Origin: Heterohyrax brucei
Lineage: Eukaryota; Chordata; Mammalia; Hyracoidea; Procaviidae
DNA: 64,000 nucleotides
Assembly (NCBI GenBank): GCA_028571685.1
Contig: CM053141.1
Span: 1,116,001 to 1,180,000, forward strand
Reading direction: 5' to 3'
In this document: positions 11,317 to 22,800 of the stretch, one piece after another
Layout: each line of letters starts with the position of its first letter
Numbering within the stretch: position 1 is the first letter of the stretch
The notes under the pieces: model-generated
The model's input: the letters and a program-made list of their open reading frames with translations, nothing else
Told to the model about the DNA's origin: nothing
Databases searched by the model: none
Program-made: the position numbers and the translations under genes

Positions 11317-12204
11317 GGACTGTGCCAGCCCCTTGTCCTCTGCACGGCGTGCCCTGTCTGTCCATGGAGTCCACGCCCACCTGCCCTGCAGGACTGTGCC
11401 AGCCCCGTGTCCCATGCACGGCGTGCCCTGTCTGTCCATGGAGTCCACGCCCACCTGCCCTGCAGGACCGTGGCAGCTCTGTGTCCCCTGCACGGCGTGC
11501 CCTGTCTGTCCATGGAGTCCACGCCCACCTGCCCTGCAGGACTGTGGCAGCTCTGTGTCCCCTGCACGGCGTGCCCTGTCTGTCCATGGAGTCCACGCCC
11601 ACCTGCCCTGCAGGACCGTGGCAGCTCTGTGTCCCCTGCACAGCGTGCCCTGTCTGTCCATGGAGTCCACGCCCACCTGCCCTGCAGGACCGTGGCAGCT
11701 CTGTGTCCCCTGCACGGCGTGCCCTGTCTGTCCATGGAGTCCACGCCCACCTGCCCTGCAGGACTGTGGCAGCTCTGTGTCCCCTGCACGGCGTGCCCTG
11801 TCTGTCCATGGAGTCCACGCCCACCTGCCCTGCAGGACTGTGGCAGCTCTGTGTCCCCTGCACGGCGTGCCCTGTCTGTCCATGGAGTCCACGCCCACCT
11901 GCCCTGCAGGACTGTGGCAGCTCTGTGTCCCCTGCACGGCGTGCCCTGTCTGTCCATGGAGTCCACGCCCACCTGCCCTGCAGGACTGTGCCAGCCCCTT
12001 GTCCTCTGCATGGCGTGCCCTGTCTGTCCATGGAGTCCACGCCCACCTGCCCTGCAGGACTGTGGCAGCTCTGTGTCCCCTGCACGGCGTGCCCTGTCTG
12101 TCCATGGAGTCCACGCCCACCTGCCCTGCAGGACTGTGCCAGCCCCGTGTCCGCTGCACGGCATGCCCTGTCTGTCCATGGAGTCCACGCCCACCTGCCC
12201 TGAA
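11317..12204. repeat. 74 bp minisatellite, exactly 12 units
   Basis: Twelve head-to-tail units of 74 bp (888 bp total). Each runs from 'ggactgtg' or 'ggaccgtg' to 'cacctgccctgca'. The 3' two thirds ('gcgtgccctgtctgtccatg' onward) is almost invariant. The 5' third alternates between a 'ccagcccc' type and a 'ggcagctct' type. Because 74 is not a multiple of three and the unit has no stop in most frames, long open frames of 290-390 codons appear on both strands. They are artefacts. The array lies in CMBL intron 1. Confidence 0.97.
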
Positions 12205-12549
12205 GGACCAAGTAGAACCACCCTGCAGGGTTTCGGGGTGGTCACTGTCACAGGTGCGGACGGCTGCACCTCTGTCCCTTGGAGCTGCTGGTGAGTCTGA
12301 AGCCCTGAGTTCTGGGTTGGAAGTGGAGCGCTTCAACCTCTACACCACAGGGCTCCTGGGCTTAGGAAGGAAGGGGCTGGGTCTGGGGGCTGGGGGGCGC
12401 TGCAGGAGGCAGGACTCGGTGTAACACCCGGACGTGCCTCGGGTCGGACGAAAGGGGCTTTCTTCTGTACCCGGACCAAGCCCACTGCCTGGGAGTGAGT
12501 TCTGACCCGCAGGGGCCCTCCAGACGGCAGATCTGCCCCACGGGGTCTC

Positions 12550-12635
12550 CAGGGGGCGGCTGGTGGGATCCACCGCTGACCTTCTTGTCGGCAGCTGAGC
12601 TCTTAACCACTATGCCACCGGGTTTCCAGAACCAG
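12550..12635 (-). mobile_element. AfroSINE-like, antisense head
   Basis: Contains 'tgggatccaccgctgacctt' and 'cttaaccactatgccaccgg', the antisense tRNA-like head. The tail half is missing. Confidence 0.6.
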
Positions 12636-12781
12636 AATGGAAGTGGGTAAACTTCTGCCTTAAGGCCGGGATGTCCCCAGGAGGGAGGCCCTTCAGGGGG
12701 CGGTGCCGGCTCAGGCGAGGGCCAAGGTTCAGGGACTCAGGGAGGAGGAGCGCGTGTTGACTTTGGTCAACAGGCACTTTG

Positions 12782-12799
12782 CCCCCCCCCCCCCCCCCC
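12782..12799. repeat. C18 homopolymer
   Basis: Eighteen consecutive C residues. Such a tract can fold as an i-motif, with a G-quadruplex on the other strand. The exact length is unreliable in any assembly. Confidence 0.9.
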
Positions 12800-13680
12800 G
12801 TGATCAGTGGGACAGGCTTGGGACAGGCGGCTCAGTTAACCATTCACGAAGCACTGAGAGCTCAGAGGGTCTGTGTGTGGCCTTGTCCTGGGTACCCCAG
12901 GAGTACCCTGAGTCTTGGTGGGTCATATGGGAAGGGGGGCTCTGTGCAGTACTCCATCTTCCAGGACCTCTTAACTGGTGCTATGTCCCAGGATCTCAGG
13001 GCTCAGATAAGGCACAGCCTTGTCAGAGCCACGAGGAGCACCCCGACTTCCCTGGACTGTGTCTATGGAGACCAGAGTTCGGGCCTGGGTCGAGGCACAT
13101 TGGCCACAGCCGGGAAGTGCCTTCTGGAAACGCAGCCTCGGAGAGCCGCACGGCTAGGTCACTCGGCGCGCTGCCCCACCCCCCACAGCCACTGCAGTCA
13201 CTGCAGACCCTGTGTGTTTCCATGGCAACGCAGGCACCGGCTGCCGACGTCCCCGGGCACCGAGTGTGGACTGGCTCTTTGTCTCTTGTCGGGAGCTGGC
13301 GATCTGCACGTTCTGTGCAGGAGCGAGGGGCTTCCTCCCCTCCGTGGGCGGGTTGTTTCTGCCACGGTTGCAGCTTGTTCCCTGAGCTGGGCGTTGGCTC
13401 CGTGGCTGTCTGCTGGCCCCCAACTGCGGCAGCCCGGGGAAGGCGACGCTGCCATCCTGCTCCCTCCCTGGGGTCCATTTCAGATCAGATGCCGTGACCC
13501 GTAGGGTCTTCTTCTATGACTGATTTTGGACACAGTGTCCAGGACTTGAGTCTGAAAGGTCTGCTGAAGGCTGCTCAGCATCACAGCCACAGGCAGGCCT
13601 CTGACAGATGGCGGGTGACTGCAGGGTAGGCCTTGCCCTGGGGAGCAGTCCAGATCTCCCACGTGGGAGGAAAGGGCCTG

Positions 13681-13990
13681 TCCACTGAACCCCCCCGCCC
13701 AATGCTCTCTGTCGTCGGGTTAGTGCTGACCACTGAACCCCAGCACCCGGTGCTCTCTGTCGTTGGGTAGGTGATGTCCACTGAACCCCACCGCCCAGTG
13801 CTCTCTGTCCTTGGGTTAGTGCTGTCCACTGAACCCGACTGCCCAGTGCTGTCTGTCGTTGGGTTAGTGCTGACCACTGAACCCCACCACCCAGTGCTGT
13901 CTGTTGTGGGGTAGATGATGTCCATTGAACTGCACTGCCCAGTGCTCTCTGTCATCGGGTAGGTGCTGTCCACTGCACCCCACTGCCCAC
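13681..13990. repeat. 48 bp minisatellite, about 6.4 copies
   Basis: Units start 'ccactgaacccc' and contain 'gcccagtgctctctgtcg' and 'gggttagtgctg'. Unit starts at 13682, 13730 and 13778 give a period of 48. The last unit runs directly into an RTE LINE fragment that begins near 13994 ('ttgttgttggggaggtgccg'). Because 48 is a multiple of three, the minus-strand frame gives a repeated Thr/Ser-rich peptide; it has no family support. Confidence 0.93.
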
Positions 13991-13993
13991 TTC

Positions 13994-14620
13994 TCCTTTG
14001 TTGTTGGGGAGGTGCCGTGCAGTTGTGTCTGACTTGGAACAACTCCTTGTACAGCAGAAGGAAACACTGCCCCGTTCTGCGCCACGCCGGCAGTCCTCAG
14101 GCCTGAGCTTGTCGCTGCAGCTGCTGTGTCAGCCTGTCTCGTTGAGGGTCTCCCTCTTTTTCACTGCCCGTCTGCCAAGCGTGATGTCCTCCTCCAGGGA
14201 CTGGTCCCTCCTGACCACATGTCCCAAGTGTGCGAGATGGAGTCCTGCCATGCCCGCCTCCGCGGAGCACTCTCGGTGTCCTAGGACGGATGTGTCTGTT
14301 CTGCCCACAGTCCAGGGTGCAGTCCGTAGTTCAGAGGTCTTTGGGGTTCACGCGAGGTGATGTACAGTGCCGTGGCTTTGGTCAGGCACACCTTAGTCCT
14401 CAAAGTGCCGGTTTTTTTTTTTTTTGAAACACGTTAAAGATGTCTCTTAGAGCAGATTGGCCCAGTGTGGTAGGGGTTTGGTTTCTCGATGCTGTTGCTG
14501 TGGGCACTGACGGTGGATTCAAGTAACCAGGAATTCTTGACGACAGTGACACTGCTCCGTTGATTGTGATCGTGCTCAGTGGTCCTTTTCTTCCTGGAAG
14601 CTTGTCCCCTTTGACTTTTC
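13994..14620 (-). mobile_element. RTE LINE fragment
   Basis: Same family as at 670: 'gtctgacttggaacaactcc', 'ctcgttgagggtctccctct', 'gccaagcgtgatgtcctcc', 'tccctcctgaccacatgtcc', 'ggtcaggcacaccttagtcc'. It contains a T-run near 14410 and no intact frame. Confidence 0.65.
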
Positions 14621-15724
14621 CAAAATGCCAGTGTTAATATCTGATTGGTTCCTGTCTACTCTGTAAGTAGGAGAAAATCCTGAGCACGTGTTCCTTTGCT
14701 TGTCTGCGTGAGCGCCATGGGTCTGCTCTTTTCGGAAAAATTGTCTTTGAACAAATGTGTCACTTGGGAAAATAGAAAGCCTCGAGTCCTGAGTGTATGT
14801 GTAGAAGACGTAGCTGCTGTTTTCCATCAGGGTGCCCTGCAGGGCCGCACTGTGTGGTCTGAGAGGTGCTGTCCGCCCGGGGGACTTGGCCCAGCAGCCC
14901 TTCCGTCCACGTGAGGGCCTGGGCTCCGCTCCAGCCTCCACCACGCCCTTCTCCGCATACCCACCCAGACCGCCTGGCCGCACCCCTTCCGGGGACTGGA
15001 CAACCTCACAGTGTACCCTTTGGAGTATGCCCTTTGGAGACTGGCTGCCTCCAGGGCGTCCCGTGGCCAGGGCGTCCCGTGGCTCCTGGTCCTTGTGGGA
15101 CCACCAGGAGAGACATCCACCTGGCACTGGCTCCCAGCAGCTGCTGGGCTGGGGCTGCTATGGCCTCTGCACAGTGACCTAGTGGAGCTGACGGAAGTCC
15201 TGGCTGTGCAGGGGTGAGCGCTGGGTGGCACCCTGAGAGTGCAGGCTGGGGCCCCCCAGAGGTGCCTTGGGAGAAAGGCCTGGCGGTTAGCTGCAGTTAG
15301 CCGGCGCAAGCCCGGGAGCGCAGGTCTGTCCCAGGGCACGCGAGAGCCCTGTGAGGTGCTGGCTGCTTGACACAGCGGGTGTTTGACAGTGTGGCTGAGG
15401 AAAAACCTGGAAAGTCAAATTATCTGCCATCTGGTAACTAGCTATTAATTTGTCTTTCCTTACAATTTAATTGTGTTATCTCTAATTATAAAATATTTAG
15501 AATGTTCAGGAAAGTACAGGAAATAATATGACAGCCACCCACACTCCCATCACCCAGATTTAAAAGATGTGAACATTTTGTCTTCTGTGTGTCACATACA
15601 AGATTGAAAGGAAATGAAATGTAAGAAATACAGCCCGAACCGGGACACTCCATCCCTCTCCCCCCTAGCTGTCCTAGTGACGCCGTCTGGGTGTTGGTGT
15701 TTTGTCCCCCTTGTCCCGCTCTTA

Positions 15725-16215
15725 GTGTGACGTGTGGTGTTGTTGAGTGCTGTTGAGTTGGTTCTGACTCATAACGACCTGTGTGTGTGAGACTGAACCA
15801 CTGCCTGGTCCTGTGCCGTCCTCATGGCCCTCCCTCTGTTTCAGCCCGTTGTCGCAGCTGCTGTGACAGTCCACTGCACTGAGGGTCTTTTTGCTGTCAC
15901 ACTGTTTTACTGTGTATGACGTCCTTCTCCAGAGACAGATCCCTCCTGACAACATGTCCAAAGTATGTAAGACGCAGTCTCTCGGTCTTTGCTTCCAGGG
16001 AGCACTCTGGTTGTATTTTTTCCAGAACAGATCTGTTTGTTCTTTTGGCAGTCCATGGTACGTTCAGTATTCTTCTGCAACACCACAATTCAAAGGCGTC
16101 AGTTCTCCCACCCTCCTAACCCATTGTCCACCCTTTGCATGCGTATGACTCGATTGAAAATAGCATGTCTTGGGTCAGGCGCACCTTAGTGTTGACGGTG
16201 ATGTTTTGCTTTTTA
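15725..16215 (-). mobile_element. RTE LINE fragment
   Basis: The best preserved copy in the window: 'gttgagttggttctgactca', 'actgagggtctttttgctgt', 'ctcctgacaacatgtccaaa', 'cattcaaaggcgtcag'-like text, 'cttgggtcaggcgcacctta'. It ends near 16215 in an A/T-rich stretch. Confidence 0.7.
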
Positions 16216-16446
16216 CATACGTGTGCATACATTTAGTGATAAGACATGCATAATTTTTGCTTTTGAGCATCAGCTTAATATTAGAAACACAGTCAGTTTT
16301 TTTACAGCATTGCATTTTGGGGATTTGCCACGTTGGTCAACAATGAGTGTGGTTTGTGTCTTCAACTGTTGCGCACTATTCTTTTCCTGAACGAATCGGA
16401 ATGTGTCCCCTGTTGCCTGATCGTCCTTTAAACCAGAGAAATGCCC

Positions 16447-16572
16447 TGGCGTTGAGTCGGTTCTGACTCACAGTGACTGCCCCATAGTTCCCAAGGAGCG
16501 CCTGGTGGATCTGATCTGTTGACCTTCGGGTGAGCGGCCGTAGCACCTAACTGCCGTGCTGCCAGGGTTGCC
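16447..16572 (-). mobile_element. AfroSINE-like copy, antisense
   Basis: Clear antisense copy: 'gttgagtcggttctgactca', 'ccatagttcccaaggagcgc', 'ctgttgaccttcgggtgagc', 'cgtgctgccagggttgcc'. Confidence 0.8.
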
Positions 16573-17521
16573 CACTTGCTGGTATCATGGTTAGTATCAC
16601 CTGGAACGTTCCCAGACAGCTACCCGGCACAGATAGGAGGGCCACCAGGCACCTTCTTGGACATCGGCCTGGCACAGGTGCCAGTGTCCCTAGGGCTACA
16701 CAAAGTGATGAGGTTTCCGGTGTCTTAGCTTTGTGCAGAGAGCAAGCCAATACGATATATATAGAAAGAGAAGGGGGTTTATTTTAAGGAGTTGAATCAG
16801 GAGGCGGTGGGGACTGGCAAGTCCGAAGTTGGTGGATCGGATGACAGCCTGCAGGTTCCTGCTGCCCTGTGTCTGAGGTGGCCCGAGGGATAGGCACGAC
16901 AGAGTCTCCTGCCTCAGAAAAGTCCGACTGGGCTCTCCCTGAGGCCCTCGCCGACTGGGTGGGCCCACCTGTGGTGTGGAGCTGAGCTGCGGTTCCTGAA
17001 GTCATCTGACTGCAGGTGCAAAACCGGGGCTGTCAGCCTGACTCCAGTGGAGGCTGCCCTGCAGGGCTCCTGGTGACCGAAGGCTCGCAGACGGATCGCC
17101 AGAGGGAGCCCTGGAACCTGCTGCCTTTGGGCTGGTACCTCTCCCTACGTGCCACACTATTTTGATCAGCTTTCTGTGTGTAATGTTTTCGTTGTCATTC
17201 TAAACCTTCTGGGTTTTTATAGTCGTGGCTGCACCGTTGTCACCGTGCAGTCCTCGTGGGAGTGTGCGTGGTGGTTCGTGTGGGCTGCTCTGGTCCCTGC
17301 CTGCACCTCCAGGGAGACACCTGCCTCCTGTTGCCTGGCTCTAGTTCCTCTTCTCCGTTGGAACTCTGATTTATAAAAGATCCTGTTTGAGACTGTCTCC
17401 CTGGAGGATTTCCTGTGAACGTTGGTGTGGATGTGTTTCTGCCACGTTGCAGACTTTGCAGTTTGCTGGTTTGTCTTGTTTCCTGCGTCCTGTCTTGGGG
17501 GTTGCCGGGAGCCAGTCCCAA

Positions 17522-18640
17522 TGCTTTTCGGGGTCCCGCACGGAGGGAGGGAGAGGTGTCGGCGGGAAATGAATAAAGAGAGACAGGAAAGACTTTTCTG
17601 GTTTAAGGCAGCCCGACCGAGAGAGCAAGAGGGCAGGGCTGTCAGGCTTTATTGTTTTTATAACAGGGGTGACGTAGTGTTCACCCTATTTTCTTCATCA
17701 TATAGACTATTGGTTAACAAGAAACTGACCCATCACTGTTGGTTAATAACCACCGACCCCTCGTGGTCTCTTTACGTTAATCACTCGAGTCTTCTGAATA
17801 ATGGCTCGAGACTAGTGTCTCTTTTCACGTTATCTATTAAGATCTTCTAAACAACGGTTAGAGACAGTGGTCTTCTTTTCTTGTTGACTGTTAGGGTCTT
17901 CTCTGTTAGTAAAGAGCAAACACTTTGTCATTCCTTTTTATGTTAACCATTAGGACCCTCTAAAGAATGGTCTGAGACAGGCATATTTGTGATTTCTAAT
18001 TAACGGCTGGAGCAAAACTAATCTTAGACTTCTATTAACTTTACCTAAGCAGGAAGAGAAGACAAACCCGTCTTAAAAGTTACACAGTCTCTATGTGTTC
18101 CTTCTCTGCTCTTCCTTATCTCTTCCTGTAAGGACAATGGGTGTCCACCGTCCCTTATTGTAAGTTTCTCTTAAAGTACTCTAAGAAAGGCATTTCTTTA
18201 GTATTTGTCTGTTTGCCGGTAACCAAATGTAATAAACTTGGGCATCTAGTTATTTTCCTGAAGTAGGATGTTTGCTATCCAAGAGCTGAGAAAGAGAGGA
18301 AGGGGAGTTGTCTCTGGAAAGCCCTTCGGGGCCTTCTTGCAAGCTTGCTTATCTCATGTGAGGGGAGGGGTGAGCAGCTGGGAGAAGTCAGCAGGGGCTG
18401 GGCCGGCCTCGCTGCTCTCAGGCTGGCTGTGTTAGAAATCATTCTTCTGAGCTCTTTTCCCCAGAAATCCCTGTACAGGTTTTCCCAATATTATTTCATA
18501 AACCGAGGGGGTAGTAAAGACCCCTCTCAGAAGGCATCTCCCCTGATCCTTGTGCCAGGAGAGAAGGGAGTATCTTTTTGAAGAGAATTTAATTAGGAAG
18601 CCAAATAATATCAAGGGCAGTAGGCTAGAAAACATGTCAC
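17522..18640 (-). mobile_element. probable antisense retroviral LTR (solo or fragment)
   Basis: A/T-rich block of about 1.1 kb unlike the GC-rich surroundings. Read on the minus strand it has TATAAAAA (17656-17663) followed closely by AATAAA (17648-17653), the compact promoter plus poly(A) arrangement of class II retroviral LTRs. The same layout is found in the LTRs of the provirus at 33.7-41.3 kb. Upstream in that reading are diverged direct repeats of about 58 bp at 17730-17985, as in a U3 enhancer. Exact ends and a target duplication were not found, so the borders are approximate. Confidence 0.45.
17730..17985. repeat. diverged ~58 bp direct repeats in the LTR-like block
   Basis: Four imperfect units share the pattern 'gttaa..att..gtcttct..aataatgg..gagac...tctctttt'. 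They look like U3-type repeats or an old tandem array. Confidence 0.5.
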
Positions 18641-19605
18641 AGGTGAGATGCTTCAGCCCGTCATTTACAGGGGCTCGTGACTTTGTCTACAAGGCTGATG
18701 GCGGACCTCGCAGGGGGTGACACTCTTTCAGGCTCTCTCCTCCATGCACCCCCTCCCTCGCTCAGACGGCCCCTGTGTGTCCTGCCTCCTGATTGTTGGC
18801 TGGTCCCTTCCTGGTGCGTCGTTTCCTGCACCCACCTTCTCTCTGGAGTTGTATGTGGTCACCACCCGTCTTGTGTGAGGCTTGGGTGGGGCTGGGGTGT
18901 CACCTGGGTGTCAGCGGGGCTCCCGGACAGGACAGACCAGGAAGAAAGGCCTGGCAGTCTGCGTCTGAAAACCAGCCAACAGAAACCCCATGGACCACAA
19001 CCGATTGCGGGACGTGTGGGGGTGGGCAGTGCTTTGTCCCCTGTTTGCGGGGTCACCACGAGGCAGGGCCCTGAGCGAGGGGCACTTTGCCCCATTTCCT
19101 CATCCTGGCTGCAGCCGCTCTGGTTATTGTCACTAAGTGTGGACGTTGGGGCCCTGGCATTGCCGGAGGGGTTGTGCAGCCCCAGGTGCAAATCCCAGCC
19201 TCACGGGGGCTGTGTGGCATGGTACCCACCTGCCCCTGTCCGCAGCTCCCGGACGGGAGGGCCCCAGCGCCGCCCGCTGTGTCTTTGTCTCTGGCTCTGG
19301 GCGGCTCCTTTTGTCCTGTGTGGTCCAGTTGTAACTGCTGTTGGTTGGCTGTGTTCAGTGTGGCGTCTCTGGGGGGGCTGGGGTTATGGGGGGCAAGAGC
19401 CTTCTTCTGGGGGGCTTCTGGAGTGACTGGAGCCACTCACCTCTCAGTGAGCAGCCAAGCCTATTAACCATTTGCATGCCCGTGGACTCCTGTTAAATTC
19501 CACGGGTGGCTTTTGAGTGGCTGTCCCCTCTGCTTCTGATTTAGGTCCCTTGAGGTCCTTAGAGTTGCACCCATTGAAATGTCATGTGTGTTGCTGTCTC
19601 TGTAG

Positions 19606-19837
19606 CCTGACTGAGGTCTGCGATGGCCAACGAAGCCAACCCCTGCCCGTGTGACATCGGCCACAAGCTGGACTACGGCGGTCTGGGGCAGGAGGTCCAG
19701 ATCGAGCACATCAGCGCCTATGTCACCAAGCCCCCCATCAACACGGGCAGAGCCGTGATTGTCATCCAGGACATATTCGGCTGGCGGCTGCCGAACACCA
19801 GATACATGGCTGACATGATCGCCGCCAACGGATACAC
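19606..19837 (+). CDS. CMBL: CMBL exon 2, first coding exon
   Basis: Acceptor 'tgtctctgtag' ends at 19605. The start codon is at 19623, with G at -3 and G at +4. Coding part 215 nt, residues 1-71 plus two bases. It ends at the donor 'cac|gtatgt'. Residues 46-53 (VIVIQDIF) are the conserved strand near the N-terminus of the hydrolase fold. An open frame continues into the intron to 19949 but loses all family similarity after the donor. Confidence 0.92.
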
Positions 19838-22800
19838 GTATGTCCCGGCCCTGGCCCGTTGCTTTGGTTCGTGTGCGTCTCTCTGGTCTACTCTGTTTCC
19901 CCAGGGTCTCAGTCAGCTGGTGCTGCTGTGGCAGAAACACCACGAGTGAGTGGATTGAACAGAGAGAAGTTTCCTTTGTCCCAGTTTAGGGGGCTAGAAG
20001 TCTCGATTCATGGTGCAGGGGCGGGGGAAGTCTTCGCTCCATGCTGGCTCACGAGGAAGGTCGTTGTCTCTTCAGCTTGTATGTCCTGGTTTCCTGGCGA
20101 CGTCCATGTGTCTCAGCCCCTCTTTGCCCATCGAAGCTGTGCCCACTGGTTTAATCTCGTGTTTCAGAACAGGCTGACTCAAGATAGCCCCTGCGACCTA
20201 CTTCGTAAACACAGCAGTCGCCACACTCCCACCTGGGCCTGACCACAGGCGTGGGGGTCAGGGTTCACAGCACATACTTTTGGTGGACACAGTTCAGCCC
20301 CTAACATCCCACCCTTGGGCCCCCAGAATTCACGGTCTTCCCTGTGCAGTGCGTGTTCACTCCGTCTCATCATCCCAAAGTCCTAAATCAGCTGCAGGTC
20401 CAAAATTTCATCTTCTGAATCACCTAAGTCACACAAGCGTGAGGCTTTAGGCATAGTCTGTCCTGAGGGAGAATTCCTCTTCATCTGTGAAGCTGTGAAG
20501 TCTGGCTCACAACTTGTGTGTGTGTGTGAGGCACAGCAGGGGTGGGGGTAGGCATGAGGTCCGCAGTTCCTCTACAGATGGAGAAATTGGAGATCAAAAA
20601 GGGATACCCAGCCCCGAGCAGGTCCAAAGCCCAGCAGGAAATTTACAATTGCTCTCAAGCCTTAAAAATAACCCTCTGTTGTCTGAGACCGACTGGGTGT
20701 TGGCCATGCCCTCTGGATTCTGGGTGAGGCCCTCTCTGCCCTGGGCCTCAGTGCTGCCTGCCAGGCCCACTCAGACGGTGACTCTGCTGGCTCTGCCTCG
20801 GGCTGCCCTGTTCTCCTAGTCCCTCAGTGCTGGTGGTCTCTGTTCTTCTGCCCCGTGGGCACGGCAGCCTTCCCCCGTCCCTTTGCGGTGGTGGCCCCCC
20901 TCACCTCAGCAGTGGTCCCAGATTCTGGAATTGAGTTGGCAAAGAGCGGACTCTTTGGAACCCAGAGGGCTGTGGCCCTACCTTTGAGGTCCAAGAGGCC
21001 GTGACCCCACCTTTGAAAGACGCGGGCCTGCTTCCCGTGCCCCTTCTGAGGGTCGCGCCGGTCTCCGGGCTGCTCCAGGGACGGACAAGAGGTGTGGCTC
21101 CTTGGGCCCGGTTCCTCCCGTGGGACCCCGAGAGGAGGGTGGTGTTCCTCCCTGTCACTCTCTGTCCCCTGTAGTCTGGGCTGATGGGTTTTCTGCCACG
21201 GTCATGGGTCAGGTCCGTCCATCACACGTTCCGTCTCTGTAGCCCGAGTGTGTAGCCACGTCGTGGGTGGACCTTCAGGGCCACGTGTCCTCAGCATGTG
21301 CCACGGCAGCTCCCAGTCTCCAGGCTGTGTTCATGGCTCGCAGCTGACGGTGAAGTCCGTCTCTTTCCTTCTCACTTCCACTGTGCACCTCAAGGGGATC
21401 CCACTGAGCCCCTCTGAGATGGTGGGACGCTGGTCAGTCGGGCACCCACGTTCCTCACTCACAAGCTCTGCCTCCTGCCGGCTGTTTGGCACGGCCCGGA
21501 CAAGTCCTGGGCCTCCACTGGAAGCCACACCCGTCCCCTGCTGTGCAGTCCCGTGGGCACCGTCTTCTCTGACGGCGTCCCCAGGAGCACACGGAGCCTC
21601 CACGTTTCTGGGGTCACATGGGCACCACCTTCTCTGACGGCGTCCCCAGGAGCACACGGAGCCTCCACGTTTCTGGGGTCACGTGGGCACCACCTTCTCT
21701 GACGGTGTCCCAGGCGCACATGGAGCCTTCACGTTTCTGGCAGCATTCTGCTGCTGGCATCCTGTGTGTCCCCTGGGATGACGCGCTCCAGGGGGGCACT
21801 CCCCTTTTCTGAGCCCTGTCTAGCTGTCCCTGACACCACCTTTCCAGTGGTCTCTGCAAGCCAGTCTCCGTCTCTGACTTGGGCGCCTTAAACTCTTCAG
21901 CCCCCACCCTTACCCGATGCTGAAGCCGCTTCCACACTGTAGGTGTTTGTTAGAGCAGCACCCTCACTTCCTGGGGTCACAGGGAGTGGTTCCAGCATGG
22001 CCCTGGGCCCCTGGCCTGCAGTGTGGACTTGGGGGTACTGGGTTTCATTTGCCAGGGTGGCCCTGGGCCCCTGGCATGCAGAGTAGATTTGGGGGTACTG
22101 GCTTTCCCATGGTGGCCCTGGGCCCCTGGCCTGTAGTGTACATTTGGGGGTTTCTGTCCTAGTGGGGGCGTCTGTACCCAGGTGCACTCTTCTTGGGTGG
22201 CCCAGTGGTTTTCAGTGGGCCCAGATATGACCTCTGGAGCACTTTGGCCCTGAGTCAAATCTCAGCTTGTAGGGCTGCAGAGCCCAGGTGGTCCAGGTGT
22301 GGGGACATGCAATTCCAGGTGTCCCAGCTCCGCTGGGCTCAGGCCTCAGCTCTGTGAAACTCTCCCCGCCTGGTGCTCGCCCTCAGCGGGGTGCGGCTCC
22401 AGCTGGGGAGACCCTGCCTGTCTGTAGCCAGGCTCCCCAGGGTAGAGGGAAATCTGTGGAGCAGGAGGGGGAATAGGAACCATTTCTGCCTCCAAAGCTC
22501 AGGAGGCCTCCTGTGGTTCTGTGTCTTAGGAAGAGGAGCTGGTGACAGACTTGGCCTACCTGAGCCCTGGGGCCCCGGAGAACAGTGGTGGTCACAGAAC
22601 TCCCCTGACTTTGTGTTCCGCAAGACAGAGTGCCTGCCCTGTGGCTTATCGAGACTCACGGTGCCCCTGGGTACCCAGGACAAGGCCACGACAGGCCCTC
22701 TGGGTTCTTGGTGCCTCGTGAGTGAGCCACTGAGCCGCTCATCCCACTGATCACACAGCGCAAGGTGCCTGTTGGCTGAAGTTGGTGGGGGGTCCCTCCT

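Noticed and set aside
11317-12204. Regularly spaced repeats resembling a CRISPR array
   Set aside because: Units are contiguous with no unique spacers, and the DNA is mammalian.
11176-12424. Open frames of 290-390 codons on both strands with repeated Trp/Arg/His or Cys/Pro peptides
   Set aside because: They are produced by the stop-free 74 bp minisatellite; every frame in both directions is equally open, and no splice or family support exists.
13581-14042. 153-codon minus frame with repeated 'TESTG' type peptide
   Set aside because: Translation of the 48 bp minisatellite, a multiple of three.
19838-19949. Continuation of the CMBL first coding exon as one 108-codon protein
   Set aside because: The family similarity stops at the GTATGT donor at 19838, and the next exon continues it in phase.
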